DNA from: Arthrobacter sp.
Lineage (GTDB): Bacteria > Actinomycetota > Actinomycetes > Actinomycetales > Micrococcaceae
Assembly: GCA_029257465.1 (NCBI GenBank)
Contig: JARIBG010000061.1
Location: 1 to 64,000 of the forward strand
Direction of reading: 5' to 3'
Length of the DNA stretch: 64,000 bases
Positions 1 through 10,663 of the stretch are shown in pieces. How positions within the stretch are numbered: the first letter of the stretch is position 1; each line of letters starts with the position of its first letter. The translations under genes were made by a program, and so were the position numbers. The notes under the pieces are model-generated. The model worked only from the letters and a program-made list of their open reading frames with translations, did not search any database and was not told where the DNA came from.

Positions 1-4
1 GCTC

Positions 5-892
5 ATGCCGCGGGCGGAGGTCGACATCACGCCCTCCGTCGTCGCTGCTCTGCTCGCCGACCAATTCCCGCAGCTTGCGGATCTGCCGCTCACGTACGCG
101 GGCCACGGGTGGGACAACGTCCTGTTCCGGTTGGGCGGGGAGCTCGTGGTGCGGCTCCCGCGCCGTGCTGTGGCCGAGCCGCTCATGGTCGCCGAGCAGC
201 GGTGGTTGCCGGACCTCCTGAGCGGGATGGAGCTCGCGACGTCGGCGCCGCTGGCCACCGGTGTACCGGGCGCCGAGTACCCCTGGCACTGGTCTATCTG
301 CCGCTGGATCGAGGGTGCGAGCGGCAGCACTGTCCCGCGCGCAGATCGACGAGCAGCGGCGCCCGCACTCGCGCGGTTCCTCGCCGACTTCCAGCGGCCC
401 GCGCCGGCTGATGCGCCCGTCAGTCCGGTGGGCAGGGGCGGTCCGCTCGCTGCGCGCGACGCCGTCGTACGTGCTCGCCTCCGGTCCCTGCCTCAGGTGC
501 CCACAGATCGCCTGCTGGAGGTGTGGGCCGCGGCCCTCGCCGCACCGCCCTGGTCCGCTGCGCAGCTGTGGCTGCACCGTGACCTCCATCCGGCGAACAC
601 GGTCCTCGCCCCCGACGGCGCCCTGGCCGGCGTCGTCGATTTCGGTGATCTGTGCTCCGGAGATCCGGCCACCGATCTGGCGGCCGCATGGCTGCACTTC
701 GACGCCGCGGGCCGAGCAGCGTTCCGTGCGGAGCTGGAGCACCGCAGACCTACGGACGACGCAACCTGGGTGCGGGCCCGCGGGTGGGCAGTAAGTATCG
801 GCAGCACCATGGTCGCCTCCTCAGCCGATGCGCCGACCCTGTTCGAGCTCGGCGCACAGACCCTCGCCGCCGTGCTCGAGGACGATCCCTGA
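5..892 (+). CDS. Aminoglycoside phosphotransferase (APH) family kinase
   Basis: ORF with the APH/choline kinase-like motif LHRDLHPANTVLAPDGALAGVVDFGDLCSGDPATDLAAAW. Confidence 0.85.
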   Translation: MPRAEVDITPSVVAALLADQFPQLADLPLTYAGHGWDNVLFRLGGELVVRLPRRAVAEPLMVAEQRWLPDLLSGMELATSAPLATGVPGAEYPWHWSICRWIEGASGSTVPRADRRAAAPALARFLADFQRPAPADAPVSPVGRGGPLAARDAVVRARLRSLPQVPTDRLLEVWAAALAAPPWSAAQLWLHRDLHPANTVLAPDGALAGVVDFGDLCSGDPATDLAAAWLHFDAAGRAAFRAELEHRRPTDDATWVRARGWAVSIGSTMVASSADAPTLFELGAQTLAAVLEDDP

Positions 893-1024
893 CCGGCTCC
901 GACCGACTCCGGCAGTGGATCCCGCTGCTATCGTTGAATCCGGGCACATCCCGCCCAGCATCCGCAGCGCTCAGGCCCGGCACACCCCGCCACCGCCCGG
1001 GAGCGGCATGGAAGGAACCATCCA

Positions 1025-2068
1025 GTGAAGGCGCTGTACAAGTCCGGGGCGCACCCCGGGTTCGACCTCGTCGACCGGCCTGAACCCGAGGCGGGCCCTG
1101 GTGAGGTGAAGATCCGGGTGATGACCACGGGCATCTGCGGCACGGATCTCCATATCGAGAGCTGGGACCCCTGGGCGCAGGGCATGATCGACGCGCCCCT
1201 GATTCCCGGCCACGAGTTCTACGGCGAGGTGGTGGCCCTCGGCGACGGTATCCGCGATGTCCGCGTCGGCGATCGTGTTTCGGGTGAGGGGCACATCGTC
1301 TGCGGGATCTGCCGCAACTGCCGCGCCGGACGCCGCCAGATGTGCATCCGTACCTCCAGCGTCGGTGTCCAGCGCGACGGCGCCTTCGCCGAGTTCGTCG
1401 TCATTCCCGAGACCAATGTCTGGGTGCACGACAACACGATCACCCCTGAGCTCGGCGCCCTCTTCGACCCGTTCGGCAATGCCGTCCACACCGCATTGAG
1501 CTTCCCGCTCGTCGGCGAGGACGTGCTCATCACCGGCGCCGGGCCCATCGGCCTGATGGCCGTCGCCGTCGCGCGGCACGCCGGGGCTCGCAAGATCGCG
1601 ATCACCGACGTCTCCGCGCCCAGGCTCGCTCTCGCCCGTGGCGTCGGAGCCGATCTCGCCGTCGACGTCTCCCGCACGCGCATCGCGGACGCCCAGACCG
1701 AGCTCGGGATGAAGGAGGGCTTCGACGTCGGGATGGAGATGTCCGGTCACGCTTCTGCGCTGCCCGAGATGATCGACAACATGAACCACGGCGGCCGGAT
1801 CGCCATGCTCGGTCTGCCCTCGGGGCCCATCACCGTCGACTGGGGCAAGATGGTCACCCACATGCTCACCCTCAAGGGCATCTACGGACGTGAGATGTTC
1901 GAGACCTGGTACGCGATGAGCGCGATGCTGCAGTCCGACAGGACGCTGCGCGAGGCGGTCTCGTCCGTGGTCACCGATTGCCTGCCCGCTGCCCAGTGGC
2001 AGCAGGGTTTCACCACAGCGCGCGACGGCGCGAGCGGCAAAGTGGTCCTCGACTGGACCACCTTCTAG
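1025..2068 (+). CDS. tdh: L-threonine 3-dehydrogenase
   Basis: Zn-dependent MDR dehydrogenase: [17 protein letters not shown]..., GHEFYGEVV, Cys-rich structural Zn loop; directly followed by kbl. Confidence 0.92.
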   Translation: MKALYKSGAHPGFDLVDRPEPEAGPGEVKIRVMTTGICGTDLHIESWDPWAQGMIDAPLIPGHEFYGEVVALGDGIRDVRVGDRVSGEGHIVCGICRNCRAGRRQMCIRTSSVGVQRDGAFAEFVVIPETNVWVHDNTITPELGALFDPFGNAVHTALSFPLVGEDVLITGAGPIGLMAVAVARHAGARKIAITDVSAPRLALARGVGADLAVDVSRTRIADAQTELGMKEGFDVGMEMSGHASALPEMIDNMNHGGRIAMLGLPSGPITVDWGKMVTHMLTLKGIYGREMFETWYAMSAMLQSDRTLREAVSSVVTDCLPAAQWQQGFTTARDGASGKVVLDWTTF

Positions 2069-2082
2069 GAGGTAGGAACACC

Positions 2083-3345
<1,263 letters not shown>

Positions 3346-3383
3346 TCGGTGGCCACGGAAACGCCCGAGCGGGGGACGGACGC

Positions 3384-4481
3384 ATGAGTGCTCTCGCCTG
3401 CGATGTGCTGATCATCGGCGGCGGCATAGCAGGCCTGTCGCTGGCCTCGGCACTGGCTCCGTTCGCCGGTGTGGTGCTCGTCGAGTCCGAGCCGACGCTG
3501 GGCTACCACACGTCGTCGCGCTCAGCCCGGCAGCTCATCCCGAGCTACGGACCGGAGCCCGTGCAGGAGCTGACGCGCCGCACGCTCGAGCTGCTCGCCG
3601 ACGTCGAGTCGGCCACCGGGCTGCCCCTGACCGAGCCGCGGTCCTTCATGCTCATCGGCTCCGAGTCCGACGTCGCAGCAAAGTCCCACGGGTCCATGCG
3701 GCACCTGGTGCACGCCGAGGCGCTCGAGTTGTGCCCGCAGCTGCGTCCGGAGGTGTTCGCCGCGGCTGCAATCGATACGGACTGCGTGGGCACCGACACG
3801 GATCTGCTCCTCGAGTACCACCGGCGCCGGGCCAGTGACGACGGCGTCATCATCCTCACGAAAGCCCCCGTCACCGCCGCGCGCTTCGACGGAACCGCAT
3901 GGACGGTGCAGGCAGGTCACCGGAGTATCAGCGCCTCCGTGACCGTGAACGCCGCAGGGGCGTGGGCCGACGACGTCGCCCGACTCTGCGGTGTCGAACC
4001 CCAGCAGTTGTTGCCGTACCGGCGCACCGCAGCCATCGTCGAGGCTGCGAACGCCCCGGTTCCCGGCACGCCGATGGTGGCCGGGGCCGACGACTCGTTC
4101 TACTACCGGCCCGATCCGCAGGGTGTACTGATCTCCCCGAGCGAGACGGAGCAGGCAGAGCCCGGCGATGCCCAGCCTCGGCCCGGCGATATCGACCGCC
4201 TCATCGCACGCCTGGCCTCGGTCACCACGCTGGGGATCACGTCGGTCAGACGTTCGTGGACCGGTCTGCGGACCCAGCGGAACTCGACCCTGCCGGTCGT
4301 GGGATTCGATCCGGCCCACCCGGGATTCTTCTGGCTGGCGGGGCAGGGGGGTTACGGCTTCCAGACGTCGTCGGCCATCGCCGAGCTCGCGGTGATCCTG
4401 CTGACGGGCCTCGACCCGGAGGTCCTCGGCGCCGACCCGGCGCGCATCAGCGCCGCAACCGGATCGCTCCGGCCTGACTGA
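3384..4481 (+). CDS. FAD-dependent oxidoreductase (DAO/glycine oxidase-like)
   Basis: N-terminal GGGIAGLSLA dinucleotide-binding motif; C-terminal FWLAGQGGYGFQTS typical of DAO family. Confidence 0.8.
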   Translation: MSALACDVLIIGGGIAGLSLASALAPFAGVVLVESEPTLGYHTSSRSARQLIPSYGPEPVQELTRRTLELLADVESATGLPLTEPRSFMLIGSESDVAAKSHGSMRHLVHAEALELCPQLRPEVFAAAAIDTDCVGTDTDLLLEYHRRRASDDGVIILTKAPVTAARFDGTAWTVQAGHRSISASVTVNAAGAWADDVARLCGVEPQQLLPYRRTAAIVEAANAPVPGTPMVAGADDSFYYRPDPQGVLISPSETEQAEPGDAQPRPGDIDRLIARLASVTTLGITSVRRSWTGLRTQRNSTLPVVGFDPAHPGFFWLAGQGGYGFQTSSAIAELAVILLTGLDPEVLGADPARISAATGSLRPD

Positions 4482-4638
4482 GCTACCTCGGACAGGTCCG
4501 GCGCGCAGGCGGTTACCGGCCGGCGCCCGGGGAGTCCGTAGAGTAGTGGCCGGACGCCGCGCCGATGCGCATCGATGGCCGACGTCGTCAACGGCTCACC
4601 CGCGCACGAGCTCGGGCAGAAGGAACGGACAGCAGATC

Positions 4639-5634
4639 ATGGCAGCTCATGGAGGCAACAAGGCGATCATCGCGGCACTGGCCGCGAATCTGACGATCGC
4701 CGTCCTCAAATTCGTGGCCTTCGCGCTCACGCGGTCGTCCTCGATGCTGGCCGAGGGCATCCACTCCGTGGCCGACTCGGGCAACCAGGTCCTGCTGCTC
4801 GTCGGAGGCAAACGCTCCCAGCGACAGGCGAGTCCCGAACACCCCTTCGGCTACGGCCGGGAGCGCTACATCTACGCCTTCATCGTGTCGATCGTGCTCT
4901 TCAGCGTCGGCGGGCTGTTCGCGCTCTACGAGGCCTACAACAAGTACCAGGACCCGCACCCCATCGAGGGCTCCTTCTGGTGGGTGCCCCTCGCCGTCCT
5001 GATCGGGGCGATCGTCGCCGAGGGCTTCTCCCTCCGTACCGCCATCCGGGAGTCCAACCAGGTGCGCGGATCCATGGGCTGGGTCCGCTTCGTCAGGACC
5101 GCCAAGTCGCCCGAGCTGCCGGTGATCCTGCTCGAGGATCTCGGAGCGATCACCGGTCTCGTCTTCGCGCTCTTCGGCGTCACCATGACCCTCCTGACCG
5201 ACAACGGCGTCTGGGATGCCCTCGGCACGGCGATGATCGGCATCCTCCTGGTGATCATCGCAGCGGTCCTCGCCATCGAGACCAAGAGCCTGCTCCTCGG
5301 GGAGTCGGCGTCGAAGACCGATGTGGCGAAGATCGAGGCGGCCATCGAGAGCGACGGCTCCACCAGCATCATCCATCTCAAGACCCTCCACCTCGGCCCG
5401 GAGGAACTGCTCGTCGCCGCGAAGATCACGGTCGAGAGCAAGGAGAACGGCACGCAGATCGCGGCGGACATCAACAACGCCGAACGGCGTATCCGGGCCG
5501 CCGTCCCCATCGCCTCCGCCATCTACCTGGAACCCGATCTGTACCACCTGGAGGAGACCTCGACGCCGAGAGCGAACGGCAGCTCCACCAGGGCCGCGGC
5601 GGACAACGAGGGCTCGCCGCCTCAACTAGGATGA
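4639..5634 (+). CDS. Cation diffusion facilitator (CDF) family transporter
   Basis: SSMLAEGIHSVADSGNQ, HPFGYGRERY and multiple TM segments; ATG at 4639. Confidence 0.85.
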   Translation: MAAHGGNKAIIAALAANLTIAVLKFVAFALTRSSSMLAEGIHSVADSGNQVLLLVGGKRSQRQASPEHPFGYGRERYIYAFIVSIVLFSVGGLFALYEAYNKYQDPHPIEGSFWWVPLAVLIGAIVAEGFSLRTAIRESNQVRGSMGWVRFVRTAKSPELPVILLEDLGAITGLVFALFGVTMTLLTDNGVWDALGTAMIGILLVIIAAVLAIETKSLLLGESASKTDVAKIEAAIESDGSTSIIHLKTLHLGPEELLVAAKITVESKENGTQIAADINNAERRIRAAVPIASAIYLEPDLYHLEETSTPRANGSSTRAAADNEGSPPQLG

Positions 5635-5638
5635 TCGT

Positions 5639-6121
5639 ATGAACGTCATCGAGACACAGCTACCCGGTATCGGAGTGCGGCGCGAGATAGTCACCGGCTC
5701 CGGGCGCAGGGTGGGAATCGTCTCACAGCGCGACGGCGAGCTCGACCTCATCATCTCAAAGGCCAGCGATCCCGACGCCTGCATCGCCTCCATCCCGCTG
5801 ACAGCCGACGAGGGTGCAACCCTGGGCAATCTGCTCGGCTCCCGCCAGCTCATCGCGCAGCTCACGGAGGAGCACCGGGATGTGCCGGGTATCTCCACGC
5901 GGCAGATCCTCGTCGAGCGCGGATCGCCCTTCGAGAACCGGACCCTCGGGGAAACGGGTATGCGCAGCCGCTCGGGTGCCTCGCTCGTCGCCGTCCTCCG
6001 CTCCGGGGAAGTCCAGGCCTCTCCCTCCCCGGACTTCGTCCTCGCCGCCGGTGATCTGCTGGTGGTGGTGGGCACATCCGCCGGCCTCGACACTGCGGCG
6101 GACATCCTGCACCACGGCTGA
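5639..6121 (+). CDS. TrkA-C (RCK_C) domain regulatory subunit, KhtT-like
   Basis: C-terminal RCK_C-like region (GASLVAVLRSGEVQASPSPDFVLAAGDLLVVVGT); immediately upstream of CPA2 antiporter. Confidence 0.8.
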   Translation: MNVIETQLPGIGVRREIVTGSGRRVGIVSQRDGELDLIISKASDPDACIASIPLTADEGATLGNLLGSRQLIAQLTEEHRDVPGISTRQILVERGSPFENRTLGETGMRSRSGASLVAVLRSGEVQASPSPDFVLAAGDLLVVVGTSAGLDTAADILHHG

Positions 6122-6127
6122 GAACCT

Positions 6128-7321
6128 GTGGAAGAAACTGCCCTGACCCTGATCGAACTGGGCGCCATCCTCCTCTCCCTCGGCGTCCTCGGGCGGCTCG
6201 CGGGACGCATCGGGCTCTCGCCCATCCCGCTCTACCTCATCGGCGGTCTGTTCTTCGGGCGCGGCGGATTCATCGAGCTCGAGGGTGTCCTCACCTTCAG
6301 CCAGGTGGGCAGCGAGATCGGTGTCGTCCTGCTCCTGCTGATGCTCGGCCTGGAGTACACGGCGAAGGAACTCGTCACGGGCCTGCGGCAGTCCTGGATG
6401 GCCGGCGTCGTCGATCTCGTCCTGAACTTCACACCGGGCGCACTCGTTGCCGTCATCCTCGGCTGGGGACCCGTCGCCGCGCTCGTCATGGGCGGCGTCA
6501 CCTACATCTCCTCCTCGGGTATCGCCGCGAAGGTCATCGGCGATCTGGGCCGGCTCGGCAACCGCGAGACCCCCACCATCCTGGCCATCCTGGTCTTCGA
6601 GGATCTGGCCATGGCCGTCTACCTGCCCATCCTCACCGCCGTCCTCGCCGGTCTGAGTTTCGCCGGCGGACTCGGGACCGTGGGGATCTCCCTGCTCGTA
6701 GTCACCCTCGTACTGGTGATCGCCCTGCGCTGGGGCAACGTCGTCTCGGCCGTGGTCGACAGCACGGACCGCGAGGTCTTCCTGCTGACCCTCATCGGCG
6801 CAGCTCTCCTCGTGGCCGGTATCGCCTCCGCCCTCCAGGTCTCCGCTGCGGTGGGAGCGTTCCTCCTCGGCATCGCGATCTCGGGCGCGACGGCGGAGAA
6901 CGCAGCGCGGATCCTCGAACCCCTGCGCGATCTGTTCGCCGCCATCTTCTTCGTGGTCTTCGGCCTGAACACGGACCCGTCCACCATCCCGCCGGTCCTC
7001 GGCTTCGCGCTCCTGCTGGCCGCGGCCACCTCGCTCACAAAGATCGCCACCGGGTGGTGGGCCGCGGGCCGGCAGGGGATCGGGCGCATGGGCCGGGCTC
7101 GCGCCGGCACGGCGCTGGTGGCCCGCGGGGAGTTCTCGATCGTCATCGCGGGTCTCGCGGTCGCCTCGGGTGCCGTGGTTCCGGAACTCGCAGCCCTCGC
7201 CACCACCTATGTGCTGCTCATGGCCGTTATCGGGCCCGTCCTCGCGCGCCTCGCCGAACCCGGGATGGAACTGCTCGATCGGCTGCTGAAGCGAGCGCCA
7301 GGGCCACTCCCTGCGACCTGA
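6128..7321 (+). CDS. CPA2-family cation:proton antiporter, KhtU-like
   Basis: Polytopic protein with Na/H exchanger features (SSSGIAAKVIGDLGRLGNRETPTILAILVFEDLAMA); GTG start. Confidence 0.85.
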   Translation: MEETALTLIELGAILLSLGVLGRLAGRIGLSPIPLYLIGGLFFGRGGFIELEGVLTFSQVGSEIGVVLLLLMLGLEYTAKELVTGLRQSWMAGVVDLVLNFTPGALVAVILGWGPVAALVMGGVTYISSSGIAAKVIGDLGRLGNRETPTILAILVFEDLAMAVYLPILTAVLAGLSFAGGLGTVGISLLVVTLVLVIALRWGNVVSAVVDSTDREVFLLTLIGAALLVAGIASALQVSAAVGAFLLGIAISGATAENAARILEPLRDLFAAIFFVVFGLNTDPSTIPPVLGFALLLAAATSLTKIATGWWAAGRQGIGRMGRARAGTALVARGEFSIVIAGLAVASGAVVPELAALATTYVLLMAVIGPVLARLAEPGMELLDRLLKRAPGPLPAT

Positions 7322-7360
7322 TGCCCCGGACTCAGGGGGGCGGTCCGCGGAGCGCTGCGT

Positions 7361-8173
7361 TCATTCCTCCCGGACGGCGTCCTGGTGCCCGGGCCGGTAC
7401 GTCCAGTAGGCCGAGAGCGAGACCTGGGCACGGGTCAGCCCCCGCTCGGTGAACAGCACGGTGCGCAGTGACTTCATGGCGCCGCGCTCACCGTGGACGA
7501 AGGCGTCGACGCGTCCCTCCCGCCACGGGTCTGCGGACACCGCATCGAGAAGAAGCGTCGTCGTCCCCGGAGCCCTCGTAGTGCGGTACAGCCAGCTCAC
7601 CTCGACGCCCTCGGGCGCATCGAGCGCGATGACGTCAGCGGGACCGTCCACCTCGAGATAGACCCGGCCGACGGCGTGGGCGGGCAGAACCTCCAGCCCG
7701 GCCGCGATCGCGGGCAGGGCGCTGTCATCGCCGGCGAAGAGGTGCCAGTCGGCGTCCTGATCCGGTGACCACTTGCCCGAGACCCCGAGCAGCACGAGCG
7801 GGTCACCCGGTGTGGCCCGCGCCGCCCACGGGCCAGCTGTTCCCGCGCTGCCGTGGACCACGAAGTCGATGGTGAGACGCCGGGACGCGTGGTCGAGCCG
7901 GCGGAGGGTGTAGGTGCGTTTCACCGGCCGATCGCCGGCCGGGAGCTCGCTCTTGAGCGCGGCGAGATCGAACGGTGGGACGAGGCCGAGTTCGGGCTTG
8001 GCGAACAGGAGCTTGGCGTGCAGGTCCGTCGCCTCGCTGAGGGGCAGGTCCGCCACGCCCGGACCGCCCGCGACGATCCGCACCAGGTGCGGGCTCAGCC
8101 ACCGGGTCTCGAGGACGGTGAGGACGATCTGCCGGCGGAGCTTGGTGCGGGGTGTCGCTGATGTCACGGACAT
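7361..8173 (-). CDS. Siderophore-interacting protein (FAD-binding ferric-siderophore reductase family)
   Basis: RTYTLRRLD, DFVVHGSAGTAGPWAARATPGD, FVHGERGAMKSLR and C-terminal YWRxG-like SAYWTYRPG. Confidence 0.88.
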   Translation of the reverse strand: MSVTSATPRTKLRRQIVLTVLETRWLSPHLVRIVAGGPGVADLPLSEATDLHAKLLFAKPELGLVPPFDLAALKSELPAGDRPVKRTYTLRRLDHASRRLTIDFVVHGSAGTAGPWAARATPGDPLVLLGVSGKWSPDQDADWHLFAGDDSALPAIAAGLEVLPAHAVGRVYLEVDGPADVIALDAPEGVEVSWLYRTTRAPGTTTLLLDAVSADPWREGRVDAFVHGERGAMKSLRTVLFTERGLTRAQVSLSAYWTYRPGHQDAVREE

Positions 8174-8221
8174 GGAGCCGGGCTGCTTTCTCGGAGGAGG
8201 CGTGGGCCAGCCTAGCAACCA

Positions 8222-9820
8222 CTACCCCCGTGCTGCCGGGAGAGCCTCCAGGGCTGCGGCGAGCAATGAGCCGTCGTCCACGAGCAGGCGTGCCGCCTCG
8301 ATCTCCGGTGCCAGGTAGCGGTCGGTGCCCGGTCCCTCGACCTCCTCGCGGAGCCGCTTCCGTACCGCGACGATCGGGACCGAGCTGCGCATCTTGACGC
8401 GCGCAGTCCCTTCGGTGCGCACGCTGCCGCCGTCGCGCAGGTCAAGTGCCCTGGCGGACGTCAGGATCTCGATGGCGAGCACGCGCGTGAGGCCGTCGAC
8501 CGCCCTGCGCAGCTTCAGGCCCGCTGCCCAGCCCATGGACACGTGGTCCTCCTGCATCGCGGAGGAGGGGATGGAGTCCACAGAGGCGGGGTTGGCGAGC
8601 CGCTTGAGTTCCGAGACGATGCCGGCCTGCGTGTACTGGGCGATCATGTGGCCGGAGTCCACCCCCGGATCGTCGGCGAGGAACGCATTGAGTCCGTGAC
8701 TGCGGGCCTTGTCGAGGAAGCGGTCGGTGCGGCGCTCGCTCATCGAGGCGACGTCCGCCACCGCGATGGCGAGAAAGTCCAGGACGTAGCCGACCGGGGC
8801 GCCGTGGAAGTTCCCGTTCGACTCGATCCGGCCATCGGGGGTGAGGACCGGGTTGTCGATCGCGGACGAGAGCTCTATGGCCGCGACGGACTCGGCGTGG
8901 GCGAGCGTGGCACGGGCTGCGCCGTGGACCTGCGGCGCGCAGCGCAGTGAGTAGGCGTCCTGGACGCGGGTGAAGCGGTGCCGGCCCGTCTCGGAGGTGA
9001 GCTGCTCGGCGATCAGGGGTGAGCCCTCGAGCAGGGCGCGCATGCCGGCGGCAGAGGCGACCTGCCCGGGATGCGGGCGCAGGGCGTGCAGATCCGCGGC
9101 AAGGACGGCGTCGGTCCCCAGCAGGCCCTCGATGCTCATGGCGGCGGCCAGATCGGCCGTGTCCAGCAGCCGGTGCAGATCCGCGGAGGCGAGGACCAGC
9201 ATGCCGAGCATCCCGTCCGTCCCGTTGATGAGCGCCAGCCCCTCCTTCTCCAGGAGCTCCACGGGCGCGATGCCGGCGGCCGCGAGGGCTGCGGCCGCGT
9301 CCAGGAGCTCACCCGAGCTGTCCCGCACGCTCCCCTCACCCATCAGGGCCAGAGCAACGTGGGAGAGCGGGGCAAGATCCCCGGAGCAGCCGAGCGAGCC
9401 GTACTCGCCGATCACGGGCGTGATCCCCGCGTTCAGCAGTTCGGCATAGGTCTGGGCGACGAGCGGGCGCACTCCCGTCCGTCCGGTGGCCAGTGTCGAC
9501 AATCGCCCCAGCATCAGGGCTCGCACCACCTCGCGGTCCACGGCGGCCCCGGAGGACGCCGCGTGACTGCGGATCAGACTGCGCTGCAGCTGGCCACGCT
9601 GGTGGAGCGGGATGCTCTTGGTCGCCAGGGCGCCGAAACCGGTGGAGACACCGTAGTGGGGCGTGCCGTCGTCCACGAGGGCATCGATCACCGCCCGTGT
9701 CGCAGCCATTGCCTCCACAGCCTCGGAGGCCAGCTCGATCGGCGCGTCGTGGCGGGCCACGGCGACGACGTCGGCGGGGGACAGGGGGCCCGTCCCCACG
9801 ATCACGGACTGCTGGTACAC
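8222..9820 (-). CDS. hutH: Histidine ammonia-lyase
   Basis: HAL/PAL family: GSLGCSGDLAPLSH (MIO region), NGTDGMLG, QEDHVSMG; next to hut genes. Confidence 0.93.
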   Translation of the reverse strand: MYQQSVIVGTGPLSPADVVAVARHDAPIELASEAVEAMAATRAVIDALVDDGTPHYGVSTGFGALATKSIPLHQRGQLQRSLIRSHAASSGAAVDREVVRALMLGRLSTLATGRTGVRPLVAQTYAELLNAGITPVIGEYGSLGCSGDLAPLSHVALALMGEGSVRDSSGELLDAAAALAAAGIAPVELLEKEGLALINGTDGMLGMLVLASADLHRLLDTADLAAAMSIEGLLGTDAVLAADLHALRPHPGQVASAAGMRALLEGSPLIAEQLTSETGRHRFTRVQDAYSLRCAPQVHGAARATLAHAESVAAIELSSAIDNPVLTPDGRIESNGNFHGAPVGYVLDFLAIAVADVASMSERRTDRFLDKARSHGLNAFLADDPGVDSGHMIAQYTQAGIVSELKRLANPASVDSIPSSAMQEDHVSMGWAAGLKLRRAVDGLTRVLAIEILTSARALDLRDGGSVRTEGTARVKMRSSVPIVAVRKRLREEVEGPGTDRYLAPEIEAARLLVDDGSLLAAALEALPAARG

Positions 9821-9862
9821 GGTGTGCCTCGATTCCTGCGGCGGACGCCACTCTTGCCAATC

Positions 9863-9890
9863 AATGAAATGAGAGTTTCAATAAGTGAAA
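9863..9890. promoter_or_regulatory. Candidate IclR-type operator in the hutH/iclR divergent region
   Basis: TGAAA-TGAGAG-TTTCA-ATAAG-TGAAA: alternating inverted half-sites read directly from the sequence. Confidence 0.4.
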
Positions 9891-10663
9891 TACACGCCGA
9901 TGCTGAAAGCAAGGACGCGACAGTGGCTGAATCCTCCACCCGCACCGTGGAACGGGCGCTCATGCTCCTTGGAGCGGTAGGGGAGGCCGATTCTCTCTCG
10001 CTCTCCGACGCAGCCCGGGAGGCCAATCTCTCCACCTCCACCGCACTGCGGCTGCTGCGCACTCTCGAGGGCAGTGGTTTCGTGCGGCGTGACGCCGAGG
10101 GAGGGTACCGGCCGGGACTGCGGGTGGTGCAACTCGGAGCGCAGGCTCTCGGGCACGAGTCGCTCGTGTCCCTGGTGGGACCAGCCCTTGAGCGCCTGGT
10201 CTCGCTCACGGGCGAATCCGCCTATCTGAGCGTCCCCTCGCACGACCACGCTGCCGTCTACCTGGCCATGCGCGAGGGCACGCACTCCGTCCGCCATGCG
10301 AGCTGGGTGGGTCGGAGCATCCCGCTGGAGGGGACGGCCGTGGGCGCCGTCCTCGGGGGCGAGCGCCCGGACGAGGGCTTCGTCGCCGTCCGTGACGGCC
10401 TGCAGCAGGACGTCACGGCCATCGCAGCGCCCATCACCGTCGGCCACGGCGAGGCAGCACGCGTGGTCGGCGTCGTCTCCGTCGTCGCACCGTCCTACCG
10501 GATGACGCCCGACCTCGTCGCGCGGATCGGTGGCCAGGTCTCGAGGGAGGCAGCGGCAGTGCTGGCCGGTCGGGAGCAGCCGGACAGCCCGGAACAATCA
10601 CGTACGGCGGCGCGAGCACAGCCGACAGACGCACGCAGCACCACCGAGGAGGACATCGCATGA
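9869..10663 (+). CDS. IclR-family transcriptional regulator (probable hut regulator)
   Basis: [44 protein letters not shown] wHTH; start could also be GTG at 9923. Confidence 0.88.
   Translation: MRVSISEIHADAESKDATVAESSTRTVERALMLLGAVGEADSLSLSDAAREANLSTSTALRLLRTLEGSGFVRRDAEGGYRPGLRVVQLGAQALGHESLVSLVGPALERLVSLTGESAYLSVPSHDHAAVYLAMREGTHSVRHASWVGRSIPLEGTAVGAVLGGERPDEGFVAVRDGLQQDVTAIAAPITVGHGEAARVVGVVSVVAPSYRMTPDLVARIGGQVSREAAAVLAGREQPDSPEQSRTAARAQPTDARSTTEEDIA

Noticed and set aside
5-892. Aminoglycoside resistance gene
   Set aside because: APH fold is shared by many kinases; no mobile context or specific resistance-family signature, so resistance is not supported.
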